60,675 nt of DNA from an uncultured Pelagibacteraceae bacterium (GCA_902592445.1 CACJEN010000006.1:1-60675); one strand, 5' to 3'. Counted from the first letter of the stretch, positions 1 through 8,096 are shown. Numbers and translations: made by a program. The notes: generated by a model from the letters alone, not told the origin.

Positions 1-513
1 ACCGACAATTGGATAAATAATTCCCGATGTAACAAAAGTGATAATTACATAAGAAAAAAATTTTAATCTTTCTGCTACTGCGCCAGATACAATAGTTGCT
101 GCTGTTGCAACAAACATTGCTTGAAAAACAAAAAATGACTGGTAGCCTGCTACTTTAGTTGTAAAAAAAAAGAACTTTGACCCAAATAATCCCGATACAC
201 TGGTTCCATACATCAAAGCAAATCCAAATGCCCAAAAAGTAGCAACTGAAATCCCAAAGTCTGTAACGTTTTTAAGTGCAACATTAATACTGCTTTTTGC
301 CCGCGATAACCCAGACTCTAGACACATAAATCCAGCCTGCATTAAAAATACTAAAATAGCACATATTAGAAGCCAAAATGTATCTAGGTTTGCTTGTAAA
401 ACTGCTTCAAGTCTAAACTCTAAGGCTTTATTCGCGCCTTTGTTAGTAAGTTCTAATTGAGTAATTTGTGACTGTAACTTTAAGACAAGAGCCTGTAATT
501 CGGTTACAGTCAT
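1..513 (-). CDS. Ammonium transporter (Amt family), N-terminal part, cut by window edge
   Basis: Reading the minus strand from an ATG at 511-513 gives 171 codons running off the left edge. Residues from about 45 on match the Amt family: MQAGFMCLESG, the SSINVALKN stretch and ATAATIVSGAVAERL all have direct counterparts in the second Amt gene of the window (932-3043). The protein would move or sense ammonium in the inner membrane. Unlike its neighbour it carries about 40 extra N-terminal residues, rich in Leu/Gln/Lys with heptad-like spacing (TELQALVLKLQSQITQLELT), which could form a coiled coil. It is the last visible gene of a probable minus-strand group (pilins, small membrane protein, Amt-PPM, HMA protein, Amt). 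Its C-terminus, and so any output domain, lies outside the window. Confidence 0.9.
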   Translation of the reverse strand, partial: MTVTELQALVLKLQSQITQLELTNKGANKALEFRLEAVLQANLDTFWLLICAILVFLMQAGFMCLESGLSRAKSSINVALKNVTDFGISVATFWAFGFALMYGTSVSGLFGSKFFFFTTKVAGYQSFFVFQAMFVATAATIVSGAVAERLKFFSYVIITFVTSGIIYPIVG

Positions 514-523
514 AATAATTATT

Positions 524-850
524 TTAGTCTAATATTTTAACAGCTTCACCAGCATCAGTAACTATTTTATCAACACTCACAACTTTAATTACTTCAAAAC
601 CTGTCCCTGCAATTGCATTTTTATACTCATCATCTGACAAATTTGATTTATCTTGAAAAGCAGAAACAGCAACTCCCTCTGGCCAAGATACTTTTATGTC
701 TGCATCTGGGCTAGCTTTTTGTAATGCTTCGGTTACCATTTTTTGACATTTAATACACATCATCCCGTTTACTTGTGCAATTTGCGTTTGCGCTGCAAAC
801 AGGTTTGTGCTGATAAGTGCAAAGAATAAAGCAAAAATTATTTTTTTCAT
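524..850 (-). CDS. Periplasmic heavy-metal-associated (HMA-like) domain protein
   Basis: A 108-residue protein with a clear signal peptide (basic start, hydrophobic core, cleavage probably after NLFA). The mature part opens with GMMCIKCQ, a CxxC motif placed like the GMTCxxC metal site of HMA domains, followed by an alternating helix/strand pattern and a C-terminal GTGFEVIKV segment typical of that fold. It would act in the periplasm, binding a soft metal or doing thiol chemistry. A Shine-Dalgarno AAGGA lies 4 nt before the ATG. It sits between two Amt genes, 10 nt from the distal one, so it is probably co-transcribed with them. Any link of metal binding to ammonium transport is unexplained. 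HMA assignment is from the motif and size only. Confidence 0.75.
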   Translation of the reverse strand: MKKIIFALFFALISTNLFAAQTQIAQVNGMMCIKCQKMVTEALQKASPDADIKVSWPEGVAVSAFQDKSNLSDDEYKNAIAGTGFEVIKVVSVDKIVTDAGEAVKILD

Positions 851-931
851 GGTTTCCTTTTTTTTAATTGATGAAATCTATATTTATTAAAATTTAAATC
901 AAAAGAAATTTGTGTGTTAAACGATTAATTA

Positions 932-3043
932 TTAATTTCCTAATCCTACTAAAGTTAAGTCATCACTAAGGTTTTTATCTACCGCGACTTTAATAACATC
1001 ATCTGTTACATCCTTGAGTTGTTTTTTGAGATCAGAATTAAAGTTATTCTCAATTATTTTAATTGAACCATCAATTCCAATTTCTTCACCATTTTTATCC
1101 AGGCTTTCAGACAATCCATCTGTGAAAATGTAAAATCTTGAAGATGATAAATTTGTTTTTTCCAATTTGTAAACATTTTTATCTTTATGTTTTATTACAC
1201 CTAATGGAGTTGAACTTGATGCGAATTCAGAATAATTTCCATCTGACGATCGAACTAATGCCGGTTGGTGTCCAGCATTTACCCATCTAATTTCCTCGCT
1301 AACTAAATCATACTCACCTAAGATACATGTCACAAACATGCCGGCAGTTTTGGTTTGATATAAATCATTATTCATATGAAACATCATTTCATCAGGATCT
1401 ACTTTATCTTTAGACATAATTTCGAATAATGTGGAAGCTTTTGCCATTACCATTCCAGCGTGTATTCCTTTTCCTGCCACATCTGCAATTATAAAATAAA
1501 TACTCTCATTGTGTGGATAGAAACTAAAAAAATCACCTGAAACTTCTCTTGCGGGAATATTTATTCCACTCACTGGGAAATTATTTAAGTTTCTTTTAGG
1601 TAAAAAATTTTCTTGTACTTTTACCGCTAAATTTACCTCTTTAGAAATTCTTTCTCTCCATTTATTTTTTTCTGTTTCACTATCCTCAAGTTTGCTCATA
1701 AGCTTGTTATAATACAGTCCAATTACCCCACCAGCTGTAAATGGATCTTGAGGTCCTCTTATTTTTAAATCTCCTGATTTAGATTGCTTGTCTAAAATTG
1801 CTATTAGGTCGTGCTCAACCGATACAGCTCCATGCTCAGCAATATTTAATCCAAGCTCCTCATGTAATGGACTTACTCTTAACGGATAAAAATAATTTAC
1901 TATTTTAAAAAATATAAATGACGCGATAAATGAAAATAAACCAATTGCACTTATCCCTATTAATTGAGCTTTAATCTGATCAATTCTCGACAAACCAGTA
2001 CCTAAAATTTCTAAGTTTGAGAATATTCCAACTGCAAGTGTCCCCCAAACACCTGCCGCTAAATGAACGGGCACTGCACCAACCACATCATCTATTTCCT
2101 TTTTATTTAAAAATTCATGGACAATAATTGCGATTATAGTTCCAATAATTCCAATCAGTATGGCGAGTAAAGAATTTACTGAGTTACATGCTGCTGTAAT
2201 TGAGACTAATCCTGCTAATGGTCCAAGGATTACATAGAAGGGATCTGGTTTTTTAAATATAGCAAATGATATAACAAGACTTGTTAAAAGACCAAATGCA
2301 GCAGCAAGAAAAGTATTTATTAATATTAATGGAACTGCATCATCCATTGCTCCGTTGCTACCCCCATTAAATCCAAACCAACCAAACCAAAGTATTAATG
2401 TTCCAAGTACTGCAAGTGGAAAACTTGATCCAGTAAATTTTCCTTTATTTGCCTCAGAATATTTTCCTATTCTAGGCCCTAAAATTAAAACTCCCGATAA
2501 TGCAATCCAACCCCCTACTGAATGAACAATCGTACTCCCTGCAAAATCAACAAAACCTAATGCTGCAAGCCAACCTTTGTTCATTGCTTCCCCCAAATAA
2601 CTAGAAGACCAAGCCCAGTGACCAACAATTGGATAAATAACTCCAGTCGCAAAAATAGTCATCACTAAATAACCAACAAATTTTAACCTTTCAGCGACAG
2701 CTCCAGAAATAATTGTTGCAGCTGTTGCAACAAACATTGCTTGGAATACAAAGTATGTTTGGTACTGAGATATATCTGTAGCAAACATGAACAAATCTGT
2801 TCCAAAAAAACCATTAAAGCTTTTTCCAAACATCAAACCAAAACCAAAAAGCCAAAAAACAACAACGGAAACTCCAAAATCAGCAGCATTTTTCAGTGCA
2901 ACATTGATGCTATTTTTGTGTCTTGATAACCCACTTTCAACACACATAAATCCTGCTTGCATTATAAAAACAAGAATAGCGCAATCGATCACCCAAAGGG
3001 TATCTATAAAAGATTTTACATCTCCCACTTCAATTTCCATCAA
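932..3043 (-). CDS. amt: Ammonium transporter/sensor fused to a SpoIIE/RsbU-type PPM phosphatase
   Basis: 703 residues in two clear parts. Residues 1 to about 405 are a full Amt domain: the DFAGSTIVHSVGG segment carries the first pore His, WFGFNGGS the Phe/Ser pore motif, AVPVHLAAGVWG the second pore His, and LRVSPLHEELGLNIAEHG the conserved cytoplasmic Amt tail. A helical linker (about 449-480, ending VQENFLP) leads to a PPM phosphatase domain of the SpoIIE/RsbU class. Its metal-binding acidic residues are all present: SGD (about 504), DVAGKG (521), FTDG (642) and SDDL (694-695). The likely role is ammonium sensing at the membrane that controls dephosphorylation of a phospho-STAS protein; one is encoded nearby at 4368. 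It starts 6 nt after a small membrane protein gene that follows the pilins. ATG at 3041-3043 or the next Met are equally good starts. Confidence 0.93.
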   Translation of the reverse strand: MMEIEVGDVKSFIDTLWVIDCAILVFIMQAGFMCVESGLSRHKNSINVALKNAADFGVSVVVFWLFGFGLMFGKSFNGFFGTDLFMFATDISQYQTYFVFQAMFVATAATIISGAVAERLKFVGYLVMTIFATGVIYPIVGHWAWSSSYLGEAMNKGWLAALGFVDFAGSTIVHSVGGWIALSGVLILGPRIGKYSEANKGKFTGSSFPLAVLGTLILWFGWFGFNGGSNGAMDDAVPLILINTFLAAAFGLLTSLVISFAIFKKPDPFYVILGPLAGLVSITAACNSVNSLLAILIGIIGTIIAIIVHEFLNKKEIDDVVGAVPVHLAAGVWGTLAVGIFSNLEILGTGLSRIDQIKAQLIGISAIGLFSFIASFIFFKIVNYFYPLRVSPLHEELGLNIAEHGAVSVEHDLIAILDKQSKSGDLKIRGPQDPFTAGGVIGLYYNKLMSKLEDSETEKNKWRERISKEVNLAVKVQENFLPKRNLNNFPVSGINIPAREVSGDFFSFYPHNESIYFIIADVAGKGIHAGMVMAKASTLFEIMSKDKVDPDEMMFHMNNDLYQTKTAGMFVTCILGEYDLVSEEIRWVNAGHQPALVRSSDGNYSEFASSSTPLGVIKHKDKNVYKLEKTNLSSSRFYIFTDGLSESLDKNGEEIGIDGSIKIIENNFNSDLKKQLKDVTDDVIKVAVDKNLSDDLTLVGLGN

Positions 3044-3049
3044 TGTAGT

Positions 3050-3295
3050 TTAATCTTTTTTTTTCCAAATAAAGTAAAATAAATAAGGTGCGGTTGCTGG
3101 TACAACTCCGAACCAAAACCACTCATCCCATCTAAAAGTCTTGTCTAGAGCAAAGCTTTTAAGACCATTCCACCAAGTAAGATAACCAATAAAAATAATC
3201 CAAGCTAAACTTATAGTTGTATATATTTTGGTTTTTTCAGATAAATGTTTATTTAAAGCGTCTTTAAAAATACTTTTAATATTTTCAATGTTCAC
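3050..3295 (-). CDS. Small two-helix membrane protein, unknown function
   Basis: 81 residues with two predicted membrane helices (about 25-43 and 61-77), rich in Trp and Phe, and a charged KKKD end. I do not recognise a family. It starts with GTG immediately after the stop codon of the prepilin gene at 3296-3727 (TAA then GTG) and ends 6 nt before the Amt-PPM gene, so translation is probably coupled to both. The context suggests a membrane partner of the pilus or of the Amt-PPM protein, but this rests on position only. Confidence 0.7.
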   Translation of the reverse strand: MNIENIKSIFKDALNKHLSEKTKIYTTISLAWIIFIGYLTWWNGLKSFALDKTFRWDEWFWFGVVPATAPYLFYFIWKKKD

Positions 3296-3727
3296 TTAAT
3301 TACACTGAGTTCTTTTTTCATTGTTCGCAGTCAAAACAATTTGGGTACCACTTCCACCAATTTCTTTTGCGCAAATTTGGTAATTTGATGAATGATTTGC
3401 AATACAAATTTCATATCCAAGCTCTGGCGTAATATTGTCCGAACCACCTAATAAATTTGTTTCAATCGCCGTTGATGTTGCAGTGGTTGCATTGCAACTA
3501 GATGAAGATGAATTTTTATAATAATAGCCATAATCTGAGAAGTATTCAGTTTGCCCTAGTGAGATTTGTTGAAGCACATTTTCAGCAGATTTTTTTTTGG
3601 CTCCTTCGACATAACCGCTATAACTTACAATTGCTACTGCAGCAAGTATTCCTAAAATAGCAACAACCACCAAAAGCTCGATTAATGTAAATCCCGAGCT
3701 TTTGGTGGAAATAAAAGAGTTTTTCAA
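3296..3727 (-). CDS. Type IV prepilin
   Basis: 143 residues. A short leader ends in KSSG, followed by FTLIELLVVVAILGILAAVA, the prepilin cleavage and N-methylation site with Glu at mature position 5 and the hydrophobic assembly helix. The mature pilin would be about 130 residues, with a Ser/Thr-rich middle (SSSSSC) and paired cysteines near the end (CIANH, CAKE, final CN) that may form the C-terminal disulfide loop. It would be processed by the PilD encoded at 26114. It lies 1 nt downstream of a second prepilin gene with an almost identical N-terminus but a different globular part, pointing to duplicated and diverged pilins. Confidence 0.93.
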   Translation of the reverse strand: MKNSFISTKSSGFTLIELLVVVAILGILAAVAIVSYSGYVEGAKKKSAENVLQQISLGQTEYFSDYGYYYKNSSSSSCNATTATSTAIETNLLGGSDNITPELGYEICIANHSSNYQICAKEIGGSGTQIVLTANNEKRTQCN

Positions 3728-3728
3728 A

Positions 3729-4217
3729 TTATTCTACAGTTACCTGATTTTTTACTCTATTAGTTGCTACATTGCACTTTGTAACAAAACAAGTTTCTAT
3801 AGTTATATTATTACCACTTGCTGAAACTTTTGTGTAACCAACATCAGCATCACCTGTTGTATTACCAGTAGATCTAACAGCCTTTTTGGTAGAGTCATGT
3901 GGATTTTTAAAATCAGCTAATGCTAGTACTGCTGCAGTTACCACTGTTCCACCAGTCTTACCTGAACAAGTCAATCGCTCTGTTCCATTTGGATCTTTCA
4001 TTGCCTTACCGCTATCAGTTCCTAAGTTACATTTCTGTATTTCAGAAGCGATATATTTTGTAACTGCCGCTTGGTTTGATTTAGCTGCCTGTTTTTTAGC
4101 ACCTGCTGTGTAACCTGAGTAAGCTACTACACCAACAGCTGCAAGAATTCCTATAATAGCTACAACAACTAGTAGCTCAATAAGCGTAAATCCTTTGTTG
4201 TTATTATTTTTTTTCAT
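3729..4217 (-). CDS. pilA: Type IV prepilin, probable major pilin
   Basis: 162 residues with an 9-residue basic leader (MKKNNNNKG) then FTLIELLVVVAIIGILAAVG, the canonical prepilin peptidase site and assembly helix. The globular part has cysteines at CNLG, TCSG and the final pair CFVTKC for a D-loop disulfide. It is the first gene of the minus-strand pilin group and has the best expression signals in the window: a predicted promoter at 4283-4312 and a strong GAGGAG ribosome binding site. For that reason I call it the likely major pilin. The AYSGYTAGAKK segment is shared with the prepilin at 21117, so the two may be paralogues or alternative subunits. The major/minor assignment is inference. 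Confidence 0.92.
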   Translation of the reverse strand: MKKNNNNKGFTLIELLVVVAIIGILAAVGVVAYSGYTAGAKKQAAKSNQAAVTKYIASEIQKCNLGTDSGKAMKDPNGTERLTCSGKTGGTVVTAAVLALADFKNPHDSTKKAVRSTGNTTGDADVGYTKVSASGNNITIETCFVTKCNVATNRVKNQVTVE

Positions 4218-4221
4218 TTTT

Positions 4222-4227
4222 CTCCTC
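4222..4227 (-). promoter_or_regulatory. Strong ribosome binding site of the pilin gene
   Basis: GAGGAG lies 4 nt before the ATG of the prepilin at 4217. Most other genes here have weak or no Shine-Dalgarno sequence, so this marks a highly translated gene and fixes the start codon. Confidence 0.75.
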
Positions 4228-4282
4228 TTTTATTTTAAGTTATTTTTTAAAAATTAATTTTACATCAAATTTTAAAAACAAT

Positions 4283-4312
4283 AATATAGTCCAACTAATC
4301 AAATTGGGTCAA
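4283..4312 (-). promoter_or_regulatory. Predicted sigma-70-type promoter of the pilin operon
   Basis: On the minus strand TTGACC (4307-4312) is followed after 18 nt by TATATT (4283-4288). This predicts a start near 4276 and a leader of about 60 nt before the pilin ATG. The same -35 hexamer and 18-nt spacing occur at the predicted ilvB promoter. Confidence 0.5.
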
Positions 4313-4331
4313 CTAAAGATTGTAAATTTTG

Positions 4332-4362
4332 TTGATTTTACTTAAATTTTAAGAAATATATA
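4332..4362 (+). promoter_or_regulatory. Possible promoter of the STAS/kinase pair
   Basis: TTGATT (4332-4337) stands 17 nt before AATATA (4355-4360), or 19 nt before the better TATATA (4357-4362). The -10 would end only 5-7 nt before the ATG at 4368, implying a leaderless or near-leaderless message. The match is moderate and the region is AT-rich, so chance is possible. Confidence 0.3.
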
Positions 4363-4367
4363 GACTT

Positions 4368-4667
4368 ATGGCATATAAAGTAACTGAAGAAGGTAATCTC
4401 GCTACTGTATTTTTAGACGGTGAGATTGATATGGATAAAACAGAGGAAGCTAAAGAATTAATATTTCCTCACATAGAGGCTGGAAAAGAAATCCACATTA
4501 ATCTAAAAAACGTTGAGTACATGGACTCTTCAGGAATCTCTGTATTAATTGAGAGTCATCAAAAAGCAATGGAAGCCGGAACAAAAGTAACACTAAAAGA
4601 AATTAGCAAATCTGTTTTAAAAGTTATTATGATGGCAAAATTGGAGCAGATATTAAATTTGGATTAA
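4368..4667 (+). CDS. STAS-domain anti-anti-sigma-factor-like protein (SpoIIAA/RsbV family)
   Basis: 99 residues, the whole of a single STAS domain. The phosphorylation site region reads NVEYMDSSGISVLIESHQ, with the DSSG motif in which SpoIIAA/RsbV proteins are phosphorylated on Ser by their cognate HATPase kinase and dephosphorylated by PPM phosphatases. It is followed after 5 nt by just such a kinase gene, and PPM phosphatases are encoded at 932-3043 and 27046-28338. It acts in the cytoplasm as the switch protein of a partner-switching system. The downstream target is not visible: no sigma factor gene is in the window. Confidence 0.92.
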   Translation: MAYKVTEEGNLATVFLDGEIDMDKTEEAKELIFPHIEAGKEIHINLKNVEYMDSSGISVLIESHQKAMEAGTKVTLKEISKSVLKVIMMAKLEQILNLD

Positions 4668-4672
4668 ACTTA

Positions 4673-5101
4673 ATGTCATCTGAAAAAATAAATTCAAAAT
4701 CAGAAAATAAAGATTTTTTAGTCCATTCATCAAGTTTAAAAGATGTTAGATCCTTTTCGAGAGACGTATTTGATAAATTTAATTTATCTCAAGATTTAAA
4801 AGATGAATTGGTATTAGCAATTGCAGAAGCTGCACAAAACATTGTTAAACATGCGTATCAAAATGAAGAAACACAAGATAAGATGGAAATAAGAATATCT
4901 TTAAAAAATAATGAATTAGAAATAGGTTTTTTTGACAAAGGAAGACCAGTTGAAAAAGATAATGTAAGACACAGAAAAATTGATGATATTAAACCTGGTG
5001 GTCTTGGAACTTTTTTTATTCAGCAAATAATGGATGCTGTAGTTTTTAAAGAAGGTAGCAAACCTTGGATTAACCACTTAGTTTTAACGAAAAAACTATA
5101 A
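4673..5101 (+). CDS. RsbW/SpoIIAB-like serine kinase (HATPase, anti-sigma-factor family)
   Basis: 142 residues matching the GHKL ATPase fold of RsbW/SpoIIAB. The N box is ELVLAIAEAAQNIVKHAY (Glu and Asn for Mg-ATP), the G1-like motif is FFDKGRPV, and the glycine-rich lid is PGGLGTFFIQQIMD. It would phosphorylate the STAS protein encoded 5 nt upstream, and when free bind some effector; in Gram-positives this is a sigma factor. It lies tail to tail with pilC (3 nt between stops), so it is embedded in the T4P locus. The effector here is unknown and need not be a sigma factor. Confidence 0.9.
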   Translation: MSSEKINSKSENKDFLVHSSSLKDVRSFSRDVFDKFNLSQDLKDELVLAIAEAAQNIVKHAYQNEETQDKMEIRISLKNNELEIGFFDKGRPVEKDNVRHRKIDDIKPGGLGTFFIQQIMDAVVFKEGSKPWINHLVLTKKL

Positions 5102-5103
5102 TT

Positions 5104-6345
5104 TTATCCACCAATAATTGCACCAACATTAAAGATCGGAGAGTACATAGCGATCATTAATCCACCAATCATACCTCCCATAAAAACGATCATTATCGGT
5201 TCAATTAAACTTGACATGTTATCTACTGCTGTATCGAACTCTTCCTCATAATAATTCGACACAGATGTAAACATTTCATCTAAATTACCTGTCTGTTCAC
5301 CAACAGATATCAATTGGCTAAAAGTTGGAGGGAAAACAGGTTCTTTTATAAATAGTTTAGTTAAAGTATCACCCGAGAAAACTCCTTTTTTAACATTTTC
5401 TAGAGCAAGGGTTACTACATCATTGTTGCTAACTGATTTTGCAATTTCAATACTTTCTAACAAATTAACACCAGCTGCACTTAAATTACCCATGATTAAC
5501 GAAATTCTAGCAATTAAAGATTTTAAAATCATATCTCCAAAGATAGGCATTTTTAAAACCCTGGCATGCCATCTATATCTAATGTTAGGAATTTTAGTTG
5601 TTGTATATTTAAATATTGCAAATGAAACAGCTGCGACAATACCTAGTGTCATCCCACCCGTGCCTCTCATAAAATTACTTGCTGTCATAATTACAGCAGT
5701 TGGAGTTGGTAATGCTACACCCATTCCCTCATACATTTCAGCAAATACAGGTACGACTTTTACTAACATGAATACCATAACAGTAATTGCAACAGTAAAC
5801 ATAACTACTGGATAAGTTAATGCGCTTTTAATTTTCTTTTTTACTTTTTCTCTTTTTTCTAATGACTCTACTAATTTCAATAAGAAGACATCTAATTTAC
5901 CGCTAGCCTCACCAGCCTTGATTAAGTTAATATAAACATTGTCAAAAATAGCCGGATATTTTTCAAAGCATTTTGAAAGTGTGATACCACCCTCAAGACT
6001 TTTCCTGACATCTTCAATAATCTCTTTCATTGTCGGATGTTCAATTTGATCTCGAAGCATTCCTAATACATTTAAAATTGGCAGTCCTGCCTTAACCATT
6101 GTTGCAAACTGCTTGGAAAATATTACTACATCTTCAGGCTTTACTTTCTTCTTGCCAAAAGAAAAACCTCCACCTTTTTTTTTCTCTTTTTTTGCTGCTT
6201 TTTTTTTAGTTCTTACAATATTTGTGATAATTATTTTTTGCTCTTTAAGCTTATAATTTGCCTCTTCTTGGCTGATAGCCTCTATTTCTCCCTCAATATA
6301 TTTTCCAGCTGATATACCTTTGTATGAAAATGTTTCAGACGACAC
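5104..6345 (-). CDS. pilC: T4P inner-membrane platform protein PilC (GspF family)
   Basis: 413 residues, the family's normal length. A soluble N-terminal part with a Lys/Gly-rich stretch (KKKAAKKEKKKGGG, about 47-60) is followed by two GspF repeats: VVIFSKQFATMVKAGLPI around 73 with GEASGKLD, and ISLIMGNLSAAGVNLLESIE with GEQTGNLDEMF. Three hydrophobic segments fit membrane anchors, the last being MIVFMGGMIGGLMIAMYSPIF. PilC couples the PilB and PilT motors to pilin polymerisation at the inner membrane. It is the last gene of pilMN-O-P-Q-B-C, 5 nt after pilB. Confidence 0.95.
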   Translation of the reverse strand: MSSETFSYKGISAGKYIEGEIEAISQEEANYKLKEQKIIITNIVRTKKKAAKKEKKKGGGFSFGKKKVKPEDVVIFSKQFATMVKAGLPILNVLGMLRDQIEHPTMKEIIEDVRKSLEGGITLSKCFEKYPAIFDNVYINLIKAGEASGKLDVFLLKLVESLEKREKVKKKIKSALTYPVVMFTVAITVMVFMLVKVVPVFAEMYEGMGVALPTPTAVIMTASNFMRGTGGMTLGIVAAVSFAIFKYTTTKIPNIRYRWHARVLKMPIFGDMILKSLIARISLIMGNLSAAGVNLLESIEIAKSVSNNDVVTLALENVKKGVFSGDTLTKLFIKEPVFPPTFSQLISVGEQTGNLDEMFTSVSNYYEEEFDTAVDNMSSLIEPIMIVFMGGMIGGLMIAMYSPIFNVGAIIGG

Positions 6346-6350
6346 TTAAA

Positions 6351-8096
6351 TTACTCCATTGATAATACACGGTCATATTCTCTGAAATTAAGATCTCCAG
6401 ACAATATCATTTCTTTACCCATGTCTTGCATAGTTCTAAAACCCTCTTTAGCTGCAATTTCTTTTAACTCAGGCGTCGTTGCTTTTCTTAGGATCGCTTC
6501 TTTAATTGGTTTAGTTACATTAAGAACCTCGTAAATACCCATACGACCTTTAAAACCAGTATCTTTACATTTAGGACAGCCTTTTCCTCGAGAAACTTTT
6601 GCTCTTGATGCTTGTTCAATTGTAAATCCAAGTTCTTGTAAAGCTTTTGGACTTGCATCAGGATCTGGTTCTCTACATTCTGAGCACGTTTTCCTTGCAA
6701 GTCTTTGCGCTAACACAAGTGAACATGCAGCTGAAATTAAATAGTCTGGAGTACCCATGTTTTGTAATCTAGTGATTGAACTTGGAGCATCATTTGTGTG
6801 AAGTGTACTGAATACTAAGTGTCCTGTTAATGCTGCCTTTAACCCAATATCTACTGTTTCTTTATCCCTCATCTCTCCAACTAGAATTATTTCCGGGTCT
6901 TGTCTTAAAAAAGATCTTAGTGCCCTGTTAAAATCGTATCCAATATCATCCCTAATTGCTACCTGCCCTACACCATCTAATTCGTACTCAACTGGATCTT
7001 CTGCAGTTAAAATATTTAAGTGAGGTTTAGAGACTTCTTTTAAAATACTGTAGAGCGTTGTTGTTTTACCGGAACCTGTTGGACCAGTAACCAATATAAG
7101 TCCTTGTGTACCATGAATAGCTTTTCTTAAATTTTTTAAATCGTTCTCATCGAAATTTAACTGTTCTAAACTAATATCTCCAGCATCCTTGTTTAGAATC
7201 CTCATTACTATTCTTTCATTAGTTGCTGTAGGTAATATTGATAGACGAAGGTCGACTACCTTTCCATCGATTTTGAAAGGTATAGCTCCATCTTGAGGTA
7301 GTCTTCTTTCTGCAATATCAAGTTTACCCATAATTTTAAAACGAGTAACTACAGCTCCATAATTTGAGTGCAAAAATTTTGAAAAATGTTCTTGCTCCGT
7401 TAGCATACCATCTAAACGGTATCTTACTCTTGATGAAAATCTATAAGGCTCGATATGAATATCAGAAACTCCAGATTTAATCGCTTCTGCAACTACTGCT
7501 GTTGAAAATTTAATTACTTCAGATTCATTTTCTAATGCTTCAATATCTTCTTCTGGTGCCTCATCTAATACTTCTGCATTTTCATCAACCTCATAATCAA
7601 AAGTTTGAATTTTTTCTTTATTTTTTTGTTGAATTGATTGAATAGTAGTTTCACCTTCTGCTAAAAGTTTATCAATAAAGTCAGAGATATGTGAAATTTT
7701 AGCAGCGTGTAATTCTATCTCCATTTTAGTAATTGTTTTCAAATTTCTCATTAAGCTAAGCTTAGAGCTATCAGGAATTGCTATATGAAGAACTTTATTC
7801 TCAACCTTAAATGGAGCTATAAAATTCATATTAATATAATTCGATGGCAAAACTGATTTAACTTCCTCAGCAACCTGCATAGTAGAAAGGTCAACAACCT
7901 CTAAAGATTGTTCCTTAACTAATAAATCCAGTATTTTATCCTCATCACATAAATTTAATTCAAATACTGCATCTAGTTGTGATTTTTGACCTTCAGTCGA
8001 AATTTTTTTGATGTTGATTAGATCTTTTCCTGAGATCACATCTTGATCAATTAAAATATTTATTAAATTAATTTCAGACTCTCTACTTATATTCAT
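6351..8096 (-). CDS. pilB: T4P extension ATPase PilB
   Basis: 581 residues. An N-terminal MshEN/T2SSE_N-like region (1 to about 150) precedes the hexameric ATPase core with Walker A GPTGSGKTTT, the Asp box, Walker B PEIILVGEMRD and His box HLVFSTLHTND. A tetracysteine zinc site (CSEC, then CPKC) follows, as in PilB/GspE extension ATPases and unlike PilT. It hydrolyses ATP at the cytoplasmic base to drive pilus assembly. Its ATG overlaps the pilQ stop as TAATG, so translation is coupled. Confidence 0.96.
   Translation of the reverse strand: MNISRESEINLINILIDQDVISGKDLINIKKISTEGQKSQLDAVFELNLCDEDKILDLLVKEQSLEVVDLSTMQVAEEVKSVLPSNYINMNFIAPFKVENKVLHIAIPDSSKLSLMRNLKTITKMEIELHAAKISHISDFIDKLLAEGETTIQSIQQKNKEKIQTFDYEVDENAEVLDEAPEEDIEALENESEVIKFSTAVVAEAIKSGVSDIHIEPYRFSSRVRYRLDGMLTEQEHFSKFLHSNYGAVVTRFKIMGKLDIAERRLPQDGAIPFKIDGKVVDLRLSILPTATNERIVMRILNKDAGDISLEQLNFDENDLKNLRKAIHGTQGLILVTGPTGSGKTTTLYSILKEVSKPHLNILTAEDPVEYELDGVGQVAIRDDIGYDFNRALRSFLRQDPEIILVGEMRDKETVDIGLKAALTGHLVFSTLHTNDAPSSITRLQNMGTPDYLISAACSLVLAQRLARKTCSECREPDPDASPKALQELGFTIEQASRAKVSRGKGCPKCKDTGFKGRMGIYEVLNVTKPIKEAILRKATTPELKEIAAKEGFRTMQDMGKEMILSGDLNFREYDRVLSME

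Noticed and set aside
851..931. Terminator between Amt-PPM and the HMA gene
   Set aside because: AT-rich sequence without a GC-containing stem; no convincing hairpin plus U run.
2741..3053. Small plus-strand open frames opposite the Amt gene, and similar short frames opposite mreB, ppdK, glyS and others
   Set aside because: They are low-complexity antisense readings of well-supported genes, with no start signals or family resemblance.
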